Of a DNA stretch of 64,000 nt, positions 53,040 through 63,575 are shown in pieces; the stretch's first letter is position 1; every line of letters begins with the position of its first letter. Under the pieces are notes generated by a model. That model searched no databases and was not told where the DNA came from. It saw nothing but the letters and a program-made list of their open reading frames with translations. Source of the DNA: Symbiodinium kawagutii (lineage: Eukaryota > Sar > Dinophyceae > Suessiales > Symbiodiniaceae); the NCBI GenBank assembly GCA_009767595.1, contig VSDK01019056.1:13636-77635 (forward strand), in the 5' to 3' direction. Made by a program: the position numbers and the translations under genes.

Positions 53040-55780
53040 CGTTTAAACTTCCGCTGGGGTTCACAGGGTTCGCTGGCGCGGTGACAAGGCCAAGCAGCGC
53101 GCACGCCGGTATCACATTCTTAGAGGAACCCGTTGCAAAACAAATTGCGTTGCTGCTGCTGGCGCTGCTAGCGTTTTCCCCCAAGACTTGGTGTCACCAA
53201 TGGGCCGAAAAGGGATATTTCATTCATTTTTGACATTTGCCAGCTCGTTTCCACCGCTTTTGAATTGCTGAAGGTAGCTTCGTTTACTTTTCCCGAGAAG
53301 AGAAGAAAAAAATCCGACTGAAGAACTGTATAAGCGCAGACCAACGAAACCATGAAATTGAATAGGCCAAAACTACCACCCAAAATTTCTGCTAGTTAAT
53401 CCCACAGACAGCCGCTGGCTGGGCTGGACACGATGAAGGGCTCCAATGCGATATTCCCACACGCAGATTTGATCACCAACACCAACAGACCAACGTTGGA
53501 AGGCTCACTTTGCGAAAGGTATTTGCCACAGTTGCGGGTGAATAGTAATCATGTGAAATATTCATTTTTCAAAATCATCTGAAACAAGTCTTTTCGAAAA
53601 CAAAAACAAAATTTGATGGATAATGATTTTCGGACCGCTAATGCATGATAAAGCGTGAGTGAAAAACCAAGATAATAAGAGCATGTTCAATCAAAAGACG
53701 CGCGATGAGCTGACTCAAAACAGAAGAACCATGATAATAATAGTCAAACAGTAAAATCACAACAAAAACAATGGCAATGACGTCAACAGTTTCATCACAA
53801 TCAAAACTACAATACAGTTTGGAAAAAAGACCACCGTTGATAATAATACCAATAAATACGAGAAGGGTAAGATGTTTAGACGGATGAAAATATAAATTCC
53901 GAATTTTTGCGAAAAAGCAAGGCACAAAAGTAGTAAAAATAATAGAGATAGTATCAAAGCAAATTGCGCAATAACAAGTGAATGACATTAGCAAAACAAG
54001 AGAGCAGCCTGTATAAAAGTAACAAAAAATAGCATTGATCATGAAATATTGAACCTTCAAATGGTTAGTAACAGTCAATACCGGCTAATGACGGTGAACA
54101 ATGGTGAACATGTCCAGCTCACCCACGTTGTAAAGATGATGCGCACATGTTCTAATGGCCATGGCCACGAAACAGTCATGCCTTTTGTGCATTTCCCACG
54201 TTGACGTAAGATCTGACGTCACCGGTTCCAAATGTTAAGTACATTGCATCCAACTGATAATTTTCATTTCAGTGCCTTGGCATGACATGGTCGTGTTCTT
54301 TTTGGCAAGGGGCGCCCTTCTTTCTGCCGGTGGCCTCATGTCATGTGTCACTTGGGCAGTTGGGTTGCTAACAACTCGGCAGATGCACAAAATAAAAATC
54401 TGAAAGTTCACCTTTTTGGTGCCTTGTGTTTTTCACACACAAATCCATTTGTTATTTGTTTAAAGTACAAGGCTAGTGCCCGAGGTGTCAGAACTTTTTT
54501 TGGCCAACCGCCACGGATCAACAGCTTCAAAAGTTGATTCAGGTTTTGGACACGTCAAGTTCAAAGTCCGCATCACCACTCGCATCACCATAGAATATCA
54601 TCATGAGTCCTTTAGGCCCCATGTTCTCATGCGATCCTAGGGTCTTGACATTTCTTTGGCCTTCAACTTACAGTTTTGCTCCCCCATTTTTTATCAAGCT
54701 GCCGAAGAATAGCCGAACAGACACCACGGATGAAGATCACGCGCATTTCAACAACTCAATGTCATTGACTCAAAGTCATTGGACATGTGAAGTTTTCAAC
54801 CACTCACCATTATGCACCATGATGAACCATTACTTGATGCTCATTAACCACTATTGATTAAGAACTCGTTCGTCAGTTTTGAGAGAAACAGTTCCCAAGC
54901 TGTCCTTTGCAACATATCACAATTTCAGGATTTTGTTTTGCCCAAAAAATGGGGCAAACTGCACGTTGTGAAACAGTGGAGTCATGGAGACCGCCACCAT
55001 TTCATGTGAATCATATTACTCTTAGATACTCTTAGCCATTAACCACCAATCATCCCCGTTTTCGAACGCAGAAACCCAACTGTTGCCTTTGTTTTTGACC
55101 TGGACAGGTTGCAAATGGGCACCAGAGGGTGGCGAGATTGGTCTTGTCTCACTTGGGAGCATTGTGTTGGCCTTGGAAATACCACTCCAAATCCAGGCAA
55201 TTCTGACCGCGTGGCGCTGTTCGAACCAGAATTTGTCCAACAAAAAGGGAATTACATGCATCAACATATGATTCATATCATGCGATTACATCCAGTTGTT
55301 TGAACAGTTTAGGTCTTCCTTAGCTATCTTACCTATAGTTAAAGCATCACCCATAGTTCGAGCACGTTAAAGCATCAAGTCGTTGTTTGACGTCGACGTT
55401 CTCCCGAGGCTCAGGGAGATAGCTGCGCTTTGACAGAGGTGGAATGCCTCTTGGACGAGGCGGGTTCACCAACCAACTCCAAGAACTGGAGAGTTTCACG
55501 TTGCAGAAATGCTTGGTAGCATGAAACGGCCTTGAAGCTACCAGCTACCAGAGATTTATGGATGTTATATGGTGATAGACTGATAGATATGTCTGGTAGA
55601 TATGTATGATGTTTTACGGTGATGGATATGTTTGGTAGATATGTATGGTAGATATGTAGGGTACCAATGTTGAGACATTTTTTTCACATGTCTATCACCA
55701 TTATTGACCATCATTAGCCGTTTTTGGCCATTGCTGACCATCAGTACTGTCCATCTTCACTAACCCTTATGACTTCAACC
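53040..55780. other. Gene-poor stretch, AT-rich and strand-asymmetric at 53.5-54.1 kb
   Basis: 53.5-54.1 kb is A-rich and T-poor on +, which keeps a 146-codon hydrophobic frame open on minus (53638-54078); I do not take it as a gene. Elsewhere only weak short frames. Confidence 0.4.
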
Positions 55781-55790
55781 GTTGATAATA

Positions 55791-55888
55791 TATAATTGGT
55801 CTATCCCCTAGTGTTGTTGCTTATTATACCCTATTAATCTTCATTAACCAGCTATTACTGGTTGGTTAACTGCTTGACCCAGTTCGCC
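55791..55888 (-). mobile_element. Family C2 element
   Basis: TATAATTGGTCTATCCCC to GGTTAACTGCTTGACCCAGTTCGCC. Confidence 0.7.
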
Positions 55889-55955
55889 ATATGAACCAAG
55901 CTGTGAACCGGACCCGTTATGACCCGTTGACCCGTTGATGTCCGTGAAATCTCAG

Positions 55956-56075
55956 GTGCCTTCCGTGAAGTTAGAGGCTGACCGATGGTTTGAAGCCGCC
56001 ACCGGCGCCAAGCTCTTCGAAGTCACCAAGGCCGGGAAGCCGAAGGGGGGAAAGCATGGGTCAAGCGCTGCCTTG
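55956..56075 (+). CDS. Candidate exon, unknown function
   Basis: After AATCTCAG|G the frame PSVKLEADRWFEAATGAKLF then EVTKAGKPKGGKHGSSAAL runs up to the left end of a family C2 element, where TTGG|GCGACA offers a GC donor. Strong coding look, basic tail. No family recognised. Confidence 0.55.
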
Positions 56076-56188
56076 GGCGACACTGGGTCAAGCAGTCAAC
56101 CAACCAACCTGGCTGGTGATTTCTAGCTGGTTTAGCTGGTTGGTAATAGGGGATGATGACTAACAATAGTAGGGGATATATACCAACT
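56076..56188 (+). mobile_element. Family C2 element
   Basis: GGCGACACTGGGTCAAGCAG to GGGGATATATACCAACTAT, directly joined to a C element. Confidence 0.65.
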
Positions 56189-56192
56189 ATAT

Positions 56193-56308
56193 GGCTATGG
56201 GTCAATATTAATCAACCAATGATGAAAAACAATAGCCAACAGTAATAGGGAAAACAATGGTTAATGATAGGGGAACCAGGGGGACTAAGGGTGAACTGAC
56301 CCACTGCC
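56193..56308 (+). mobile_element. Family C element
   Basis: GGCTATGGGTCAATATTAATC to GAACTGACCCACTGCC, flanked by ATAT (56189-56192, 56309-56312). Confidence 0.85.
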
Positions 56309-56636
56309 ATATTGCTAATGATGATTAAACATTGACCAATCACCATCATCAACCATTCATGGTTGATTGAATGTCGCTTGATCATTCATTGCATCAACTA
56401 TGCAAATGATGTTTTCCGTTCACCGATCACCATCAAAAACCATATAGAATCATAGATAATCATGATGATTCACCAGTACCATTCTCATGAACCGTTCATG
56501 GTTAAAACTTTCAAAGGCACCGTGCTGCACCACGTGCGATTCGCTGCAGAGCGGCGCAGGAGTCATTTTTGGCCTCCGAGTTGATGCTCGTCATGTGAGA
56601 TCCATTTGAGAACTTGCACCACCAAAGGCCCTAAGG

Positions 56637-56966
56637 TTGGAGGTTCACCTCCTAAGGTTTGAGGGCGGATTTGCTACTCAAGTTGATGAACGGTATTCAA
56701 AGTTGCTTCGGGTTTTGAGGACTCAAGTAGTTCTCAAGTTGGAAGTATTTCTGCACAGTTCAAGCAGTGAAAGGATTGAAAGGTGCTCTGAATTTCATTT
56801 GTGTATCGGTGTTCGAATCCCTAGAGTGCTGGATAGGTTTGATTTCTTTGTGCAAGGATGTGCAAGGCACGAATGGTTGTATAATATGATCAAGGAACAC
56901 TACTGGTACTGTATTGATGAGGGATTCCAGTTGTGCATTCCTTTCAGCAAATCTCTCGTTCACTGA
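56637..56966 (+). CDS. Weak candidate exon
   Basis: 109-codon frame with EGGFATQVDERYSKLLRVLR and NMIKEHYWYCIDEGFQLCIP. No family, no splice context. Confidence 0.35.
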   Translation: MEVHLLRFEGGFATQVDERYSKLLRVLRTQVVLKLEVFLHSSSSERIERCSEFHLCIGVRIPRVLDRFDFFVQGCARHEWLYNMIKEHYWYCIDEGFQLCIPFSKSLVH

Positions 56967-57063
56967 GGAACAACTTTGATGAAGACCCTGTGACCGAGCC
57001 GGCAGCTAGCTTAGTATAGCGTGCTGATTGGCCAAGTTGTTTGGCTGCTGATTAAAGCATCAA

Positions 57064-57193
57064 GAGACCTGGCTGCATCTCGTGTCGCCATTGCAAGTCA
57101 CAGAAGCATAGCTTGAAGCGTTTCGCAGTGTGTTCCAAGGTTTACTTGCAGCAGGGCATTCCCAAGTCTGCCATGATCTTGGGCGAGCAGTGA
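57064..57193 (+). CDS. Candidate exon with CxxCxxC start
   Basis: After GCATCAAG|A the frame PGCISCRHCKSQKHSLKRFA then VCSKVYLQQGIPKSAMILGE-Q-TGA. CISCRHC followed by a basic stretch suggests a metal-binding or nucleic-acid-binding segment, but no family is recognised. It is probably an exon of the gene that includes 57706-58116. Confidence 0.5.
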
Positions 57194-57705
57194 AATGTTG
57201 TTGGGATACTCTTTGATGGCGTAGCCCTAAGACTAGTGGTTTCACTATTGACAATGGCGTTGGATGGTGAGTATTGCCAATAAATTACCTATGGTTCGTA
57301 GGTAATTTATTAATTGACATTATAAACCGTTATATTGACACTAGTTTACAATTACCAGCATTTCTTGACCAACCCTGGTGTTGCTTGTTGATTTGATGCT
57401 TGCTGCCTTAGGGTGCGCTTCCCGGACGTGTGACCATTGCTTTCCAGTATTGGTTGCTGCCTGAGATTCGCGGTTGGAGGTCCTACGGTTTGACGGTTGC
57501 GAAGCATCCTTTGCTCATCCTTGTTCATGGGTGGGTCATCCTTGGTCATGGGTGGGACATTGGGACGTTAATGGGGGGAATGCCTCTTCTGTGTTCAGCA
57601 TTTACTTGTGGTTGAGCGGACATGTGACAAGCACATACAAGCACCTGAGGCAGCGGGGTCCAAAGGAAAAGATGTTGGCAGCTGGCAGGCAGGAACGCTC
57701 CTGAG

Positions 57706-58116
57706 ATGCATAGGGAAATGAGTTTCATGGCTGATGCTGCCAGGGTTTGGTATTCCGACTTCGTGGAGACGCCGGATGTTGCGATATCATCAGGACGAGA
57801 GAAGTTCAGTTACAAGTGCCTTGCTCAGTTGGGCTTAGACCCCAAGCAGTACAGCAGGAGGTTTCCCACGGCAGCACTGCTTGCTGCGTTTGAAACGCAG
57901 AGATCCAGAGACGTGCAGATAGAGTGGTGCCTAATCGACTTGTTGTCACTCTTCGGCTCGACACATGAGGCTCTCGGTGCTCTACTATCCAATGACGCAC
58001 TTCGAAGTGATGGTCTACTTTGCCTTCCCTACGATGTATCAAGACCCAGTACACACCGCCAATACCCGCAGCTCGCACTCTTCTCCTCGCTACAGACTTT
58101 TCTGGATGGTGATTGA
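57706..58116 (+). CDS. Candidate 3' exon, unknown function
   Basis: 136 codons to TGA: SFMADAARVWYSDFVETPDV, then FSYKCLAQLGLDPKQYSRRF, PTAALLAAFETQRSRDVQIE and WCLIDLLSLFGSTHEALGAL. Clear globular composition. The frame is also open upstream to about 57649, so the exon may begin at GCTGGCAG|G rather than at the first ATG. No family recognised. Confidence 0.6.
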   Translation: MHREMSFMADAARVWYSDFVETPDVAISSGREKFSYKCLAQLGLDPKQYSRRFPTAALLAAFETQRSRDVQIEWCLIDLLSLFGSTHEALGALLSNDALRSDGLLCLPYDVSRPSTHRQYPQLALFSSLQTFLDGD

Positions 58117-58402
58117 GGATTAGGGTCAGCCTGGGATCGCCAATGTTCAAACATTCCGGGGTTCAATCTACAAGTGCACAGCAGCAAGCAGGTAAACCCT
58201 TTCGATGCGGTGCATGCAAAATGAAAGTGTTGCCTTCGAAGGAATTGTCCGGCAAATATATATAAATAAGAATCTTTTGCGGAGGCTCACGATAGGTGTT
58301 GTTTCTGTGTCCGCTACTGCTTAGCGAAGCACGATCGCTCAGATTCTACATCGTCTTCTACATCAGCATGGGCATCATCAGCCCGGCCATTAGTTTTGCT
58401 GA

Positions 58403-58663
58403 TCATGAGATTGCAATAGCAGTGTGACTTTCGGGGCAGCTTTGTTCAGCCAAGGTGTAGTCATGGTCTTCGTTCTGTGGGGCGGGACTCCTAGTTTGGA
58501 TATGCGTTTCCCTAGCCAATTCGAATTCAAATTCTTCTTGGCCTTCTAAATCGAATTCAATTGATGGTTTCCGTATGTTCTCGCTAGATGCCACTGAGGC
58601 TACCATCGCTTCATGTGCAAACTGTCCTTCCCGCCAAAGTGAGCCTGGCAGCACTTGCAACAT
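58403..58663 (-). CDS. Candidate minus-strand exon
   Basis: 86 codons: MLQVLPGSLWREGQFAHEAM, then SENIRKPSIEFDLEGQEEFE and FELARETHIQTRSPAPQNED to a stop. Acidic and low in hydrophobics. Unknown product. Confidence 0.45.
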   Translation of the reverse strand: MLQVLPGSLWREGQFAHEAMVASVASSENIRKPSIEFDLEGQEEFEFELARETHIQTRSPAPQNEDHDYTLAEQSCPESHTAIAIS

Positions 58664-58800
58664 CTTGCAACCTTTTTTTAATCACTGGCAACGACTGGTG
58701 ATGCCATGTGATGCCTATGTTCATGTGTTGTTTTTGATCACCAATTTTAGGGGGTGGAGATGTTTCCCGTAGATTTTCCTATCAACCAATTCTGGGATAT

Positions 58801-58902
58801 GGGTGTTTCTTAAACTAGGGGTACCCCCTAAAAGGCTGGTTTATTGCTATGAATGGTCAATACAGGATGATTTGGGGTCCCCCTATGGCTTGAGAAACCC
58901 CC
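58801..58902. mobile_element. Family B element, near-complete
   Basis: GGGTGTTTCTTAAACTAGGGGTACCCCC to GGGTCCCCCTATGGCTTGAGAAACCCCC, 102 bp, flanked by ATAT (58797-58800, 58903-58906). Confidence 0.9.
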
Positions 58903-58906
58903 ATAT

Positions 58907-60109
58907 GTTGCCACGGGTACGACTGGGTTGATCAAGCAGGCTCATCGATTTGCGGCATTTGCCGCTCTTCATCATGCTCGGAGCTCAACGGCCGGCTGCC
59001 AACAACCATAGCATCACTAGAACTACAACCAGCACAGCCGCACTAACAAGAGCAGCCTGTTCAGTAGAGCAAGGAGGTCGGGATCAAGTTCAAGAGGTTC
59101 ACCTGGTTGATGTTCTTTGCTTATGTGCGTTGATGACGCCACATGCAGATGTCGGATGATGATTCTGGATTCACTGCTGTGACACTCCTAGGCCACAGTT
59201 GCGGGCCTTCATCATGGTGGGTGCCATTTGCTTCACCCCAGTTTTCATAGGAGCACATTAGCTTCACAGCAGAGCTGGACATGGTGATGGTTAACAATGG
59301 TTTGCAGCGTTTGAGAATGGTTGTTGACACTTGATAGTGGTTGACAATTTGATGCTTATCAAATTTGAGATTTGAATATGACAAAAAGGCATTCCCGCAC
59401 TCCCTGAGTTTGCTGAAGTCTCTCCACTCGTGCGACTTGTCTCAGTTCGCGTCTCCAGGAGTGGGTTTGATTCAGGGTGAGACGACTCCAGGGAACAGTG
59501 CTCCTGCCATTGTTGCTCTTTGAGCTGGTCTTAGCTGTTTCTCAAGCCGGGACTGCACACAAATCAGTGCTTCGTTTTTTGATGGAAAACCGGTTTTTTT
59601 GGGGGGGAGACACGGAATCTGCAACTTGTTTTTGGGATTCCCTATGGTTACAACAAGTATATAAACTTGATATAATTGGACAATTCAAATTATATCAAAT
59701 AGCATGATCCTTTGCAATTGCTTCCAGTCTCAAATCGGTCAGTCGTAGTAAGCATCAGTGTTCATCAAGCCATTTCACTCATCTCCGAGCCTCGAGCGAA
59801 ACCCCTATGACAATCCACTGCTAGATCTAGATCGCTGGACAATCAAATGGGCGTTTCGAGAAATAGGGGACCCCAAAAAAATGGACGGTTTATTAATTAC
59901 AGTACTATAAATGGTTGTCTATAGAGGATGATTTAGGGGCTACCCTTATCTTGCGAAACCAACAACTAGATATCAAACACTGGAATCCCGGATGAGAACT
60001 GCCACTTCTCAAACAGCCCCCTAATATCCTTTATCAAGCATTACTCAATCAGACTAACCCCTCTTGAAGACCTCAAATCGCAGCCCTTACCACACCAGCC
60101 CCTGGCTTC
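58907..60109. other. Stretch with weak frames and one family B element
   Basis: A + frame at 58950-59159 (MLGAQRPAANNHSITRTTTS) is only moderately coding-like. No other feature. Confidence 0.3.
59849..59961. mobile_element. Family B element
   Basis: GGGCGTTTCGAGAAATAGGGGACCCC to GGGGCTACCCTTATCTTGCGAAACC. Confidence 0.8.
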
Positions 60110-60269
60110 GTCACAGCCGCGGCGACTCGCCAAGCCTCGGTAAACCACCCCACGTCCTCCAAGCCCCTTCGCCGCTCCACGCTTCGCATCGCTGGCCAGC
60201 TATGCCTTGGAGCATTTGCGAACCTGGAACGCTGAAGGACGGGCCATGAGAAACCTGACGTCGGGTGGT
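60110..60269 (+). CDS. Candidate exon, frame unresolved
   Basis: A GC-rich patch open in two + frames: RPPSPFAAPRFASLASYALE then HLRTWNAEGRAMRNLTSGG-TGA, or TTPAPGFVTAAATRQASVNH. The first is the more natural ending. Confidence 0.4.
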
Positions 60270-60337
60270 TGAAACAAGGCTACAATTTGTTCTATTTACA
60301 TGTAGAGAGGGAGAGAAAGAAACAACATGAAACAACT

Positions 60338-60376
60338 ATCACTATTATATATATACATATATATATATGCATGTGT
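60338..60376. repeat. TA microsatellite
   Basis: (AT)n with CATATATATATATGCATG. Confidence 0.85.
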
Positions 60377-61350
60377 ATTTATGTTCATAGATAAGTAGAA
60401 TTTAGGAAACCTTGGTCTACATATGAATAGAGAGCTGTATGTGCATGTGTATATACGATATACATCGGAGATTAGATTTTCATATCTGTATGTATAAAGA
60501 TGCATCGGATGGAACTCATCCATGATCTGAAGCCAGTCACTGTGAATTGCCAAGTGGTTTTCCAAGAAGTTTCCATCCTCCAACCCCCGGTATGACGCAG
60601 CGAAAGATCATTCCACTCAGGATTTGGAAATTTCGGGGGCACTCCTAAGACATGTGCACATAAATTTCTTACCGCTTGGCAACTGGTTAGTTACTATTAT
60701 CATGTTTATGAATTTTCTTCCCTAGGGTTACTTCGGGACCCAGCCTTTCCATGCGCCAATGTTCACACCGCCATGGCCCAGGAGAATTGCATCTTGGGCA
60801 TCTTTGAGGGGCTGGAGAGTGGCCTGGCCGTGAACTAGAGCGCCACGACTGTCCGCCATCAGTGACGTGCCATGGTGCCCATCTAAGCCCATCTTAGCTG
60901 ATCACAGAAAGTAATCAAATATGTCAAGCAAATTCCATCATAGAAAGGGATCTAGGGGAAAAGGTACCAGGATAATGATTGGGGGAGCCACCAGGTGACA
61001 GTACCATCAAACAAGCCAATTCTGGCAAAGCAGCCTGGAACAGCTACCAGGTACACCATCCACTTGCAACAACTTCCAAAGTCGTAGAACCTGAGCACCA
61101 CCTTCAGCTGAGTCACACCTGGCAGGTTCCTACAACGGGGAGACAGAAGTCACCGAGACCACCTGTGGAAAACGACGAACTGGACGAGTAGGTCCCCTGT
61201 TGCAGACAAAGACCTCGTCATAAGCTTGCTGCTTATAGCCCTGCAAGGTGGGTTTACTTCCCCTGGACGACCCTTGATGAATGTCACCAGCTGCTAAGGA
61301 TGGATGATCAGCTCTTCTAATTCACTTCTAATTACTATCCTTTTCAACTG

Positions 61351-61588
61351 GTGACTCGAATTGAAATTGCTCAGTTTGTTCTTCAAAAACTTCAAAAGTG
61401 TGTTTGCCACTTGAATTGTTTGATCATGTCCGGGAAGGTTGAGTATGGTGCATTGTTGGGACGAGCTGTGGTCAGGCACTTTCATGATATGCCTGGCTGG
61501 CTACGCCATTTCGGCATCGTTGAAGCTGTTGGTCTGAGCCTTGTGTGCAGCATGTGCAGAGAATTCAAGAGTTCCCTTGCTGTAATAG
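61351..61588 (+). CDS. Candidate exon, unknown function
   Basis: The frame TRIEIAQFVLQKLQKCVCHL, then CLIMSGKVEYGALLGRAVVR, HFHDMPGWLRHFGIVEAVGL and CSMCREFKSSLAVI ends at AATAG|GTACAA (GT donor). Strong coding look with several His/Cys. No family recognised. Confidence 0.5.
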
Positions 61589-61689
61589 GTACAACTAGTT
61601 GGCCAGTGACCATCATCAATCATCAAAATTGAACATAGTAAATGGATATGAATAGAAAACTAACGAACAAACAAACTAACTACCTAACT

Positions 61690-61722
61690 CACTCACGCAC
61701 TCACTCACTCACTCACTCACTA
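61690..61722. repeat. (CACT)n microsatellite
   Basis: Tandem CACT within a longer A/C-rich stretch. Confidence 0.9.
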
Positions 61723-61980
61723 CAAACTAAGTAGTTAACTAACTATATAACTATCTAGCTAGCTGACCAACTGACTCACCAGTTGGGAGGATATAGTTGA
61801 TAATTCATCATACCAGTCAGTCACTTGTCAAGTACAAATGTTTACTAGCCATCGTAGCTAGTTGGTAAGTGACCTTCGTTATTACCAGCTGAAGGGAGGG
61901 CGTTTGTGAACAAAACAAACTTTGTGGGCAGGATATGGTGAAAGAAAGCACGCACAGACCTTGGTTGGTTCTATTTTCTG

Positions 61981-62187
61981 TTGTTTCTGTTTGACATTTT
62001 TTGTGACGTGGCTTTTGCATGGAAAGCTTCAACTGGAAGGGTTTTGCAATGTTGCATGTGTTTTGTCCATGTTCGCAATGCCACGGTTTTCGACAGGAGG
62101 TGCAAAAAGCAATGGGAAAAAAGGTTGTTTGAAATGATCGAAGACCATGGGTATTTGCAGAGTTGGAAAAGGCACAAAAATGTGTGA
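61981..62187 (+). CDS. Weak candidate exon
   Basis: The frame DVAFAWKASTGRVLQCCMCF then VHVRNATVFDRRCKKQWEKR runs to TGA. Other frames are open on both strands. Confidence 0.35.
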   Translation: MFLFDIFCDVAFAWKASTGRVLQCCMCFVHVRNATVFDRRCKKQWEKRLFEMIEDHGYLQSWKRHKNV

Positions 62188-62199
62188 CCGAGTTCATAC

Positions 62200-63040
62200 A
62201 CATTGTTTGGAAAATCTTGGCAATATCAAAGACCAAGCGTAATTTGCGAGAGCAACATCAACACTGGAGAGAATCCAACAAGAAGAGAAGAGAAACACTA
62301 AAGCTTGGCCGCAAGTGAGATGTCTGTACATGTTTGGCACAGATTGTGAACCAATGGCATACCTGACTCCCGGTCCGGAAAGATATGGACTCTGGTTCAG
62401 GCATTTGGAGACAAAAAAGAAACAACCTACAATGCCTATCCACTAACATTCACAACTTCTTGTTGTTGGGATCATTTGTTGTCGTTTCGGATGTCAACAT
62501 GTATTGACAAGTATTGGCAATCATTCACACTCATTAGATCACTACTGCATCAACGGTGAGGAACCATCCGTTTTGCACTTTAGCATTTTCAGAGTCAGTT
62601 CACGTTTCAAAAACAGTACCAAAGGACCATTGACATGTTTATTTTGTTTGAAATCTTTCCGTCGCAACATACAATCATGCCTTTCTTCCCAGGAACTAAA
62701 ACAACTTCCTACTAGGAGGGTCGCTTTGAACCTTAGTTGTGTTTGTCAGATCCACTAGGTAAGAGACATCACTGCCTGTTTCTTCCATTTGCAATCATAC
62801 TTATGGGTATCACTGTAAACATGCCCACTATGAGCATCATATATTTTTGATCTGTCGCGTTTCATTGTTTCGCAAAGAAGCCACCTACGAGATATCACTG
62901 GGTCCATGGGAAAATCGATGTTGGAAACCCAGAGCGTTTCACCTGGCAGCTGAGGTTCCACCGAATTCCAGCAACTACTACAAGCAGGAGGAGAGCTCTG
63001 GTCCATAGCAAGTCCATAGCCATTGAATTTGATGACCATG
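62200..63040. other. Stretch with no secure gene
   Basis: A minus-strand frame at 62755-63039 (DPVISRRWLLCETMKRDRSK) is moderately coding-like; nothing else. Confidence 0.3.
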
Positions 63041-63041
63041 G

Positions 63042-63176
63042 ATGAACATTCATCAAATGATGAAAATCAAATGAATTGCCATGAAAATCAAGTGAATTGC
63101 CATGAGAATCAAGCTCATTGCCATTCATCAAATGATGAAAATCACTTCATCAAATCATCAATTCATCCAATGATGC
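63042..63176. repeat. Short imperfect tandem repeat
   Basis: Units of GAATTGCCATGAAAATCAA and CATCAAATGATGAAAATCA repeated several times. Confidence 0.8.
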
Positions 63177-63179
63177 ATC

Positions 63180-63575
63180 AGTGAAGTCTTCAAAAAAGCA
63201 TCGAATCACGCTGCCCAACGCCGTTCGCGACGCGCTGCACAGGACAAATCTGGTGCCAATCGCCTCAGGGAGCTCATCAACGAGGACGCCCGGCCGGGAG
63301 GGTCCCGTTGCGCCCGGTCGTGGAACCACGGGACGCCGGGGTTGCCATGCGTTGCCCGCAACGGGAAGGATCTGACCACTTGCATTCGGTTGCATCCAGT
63401 TGCCATTTCTTATGTTTGCTTGGGATGTTCATCGAGGATTTCCATTGATTACCTGACTTGCGATGTGGCAAATCTTGATCCTTCCGAGATCCCTGATCAC
63501 CAGGAGCAAGCAGAAGAGGCTGAGAAGGGCGAGCGCAGCGATGCAGACACTGAGGCGATGAGACATGAGCAATGA
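63180..63575 (+). CDS. Candidate terminal exon, unknown function
   Basis: After ATGCATCAG|T the frame EVFKKASNHAAQRRSRRAAQ, then DKSGANRLRELINEDARPGG and SRCARSWNHGTPGLPCVARN continues to an acidic end, PSEIPDHQEQAEEAEKGERS then DADTEAMRHEQ-TGA. One 130-codon frame, basic first half and acidic tail. GC-rich first half supports coding. No family recognised. The middle (about 63370-63440) is less coding-like and could hide a short intron. Confidence 0.5.
   Translation, partial: SEVFKKASNHAAQRRSRRAAQDKSGANRLRELINEDARPGGSRCARSWNHGTPGLPCVARNGKDLTTCIRLHPVAISYVCLGCSSRISIDYLTCDVANLDPSEIPDHQEQAEEAEKGERSDADTEAMRHEQ

Noticed and set aside
53638..54078. Membrane protein on minus strand
   Set aside because: Hydrophobicity results from T-rich codons in an A-rich island; no conserved motif.
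56805..56830. tRNA gene (GTTCGAATCC)
   Set aside because: No matching upstream arms; lies inside an open frame.
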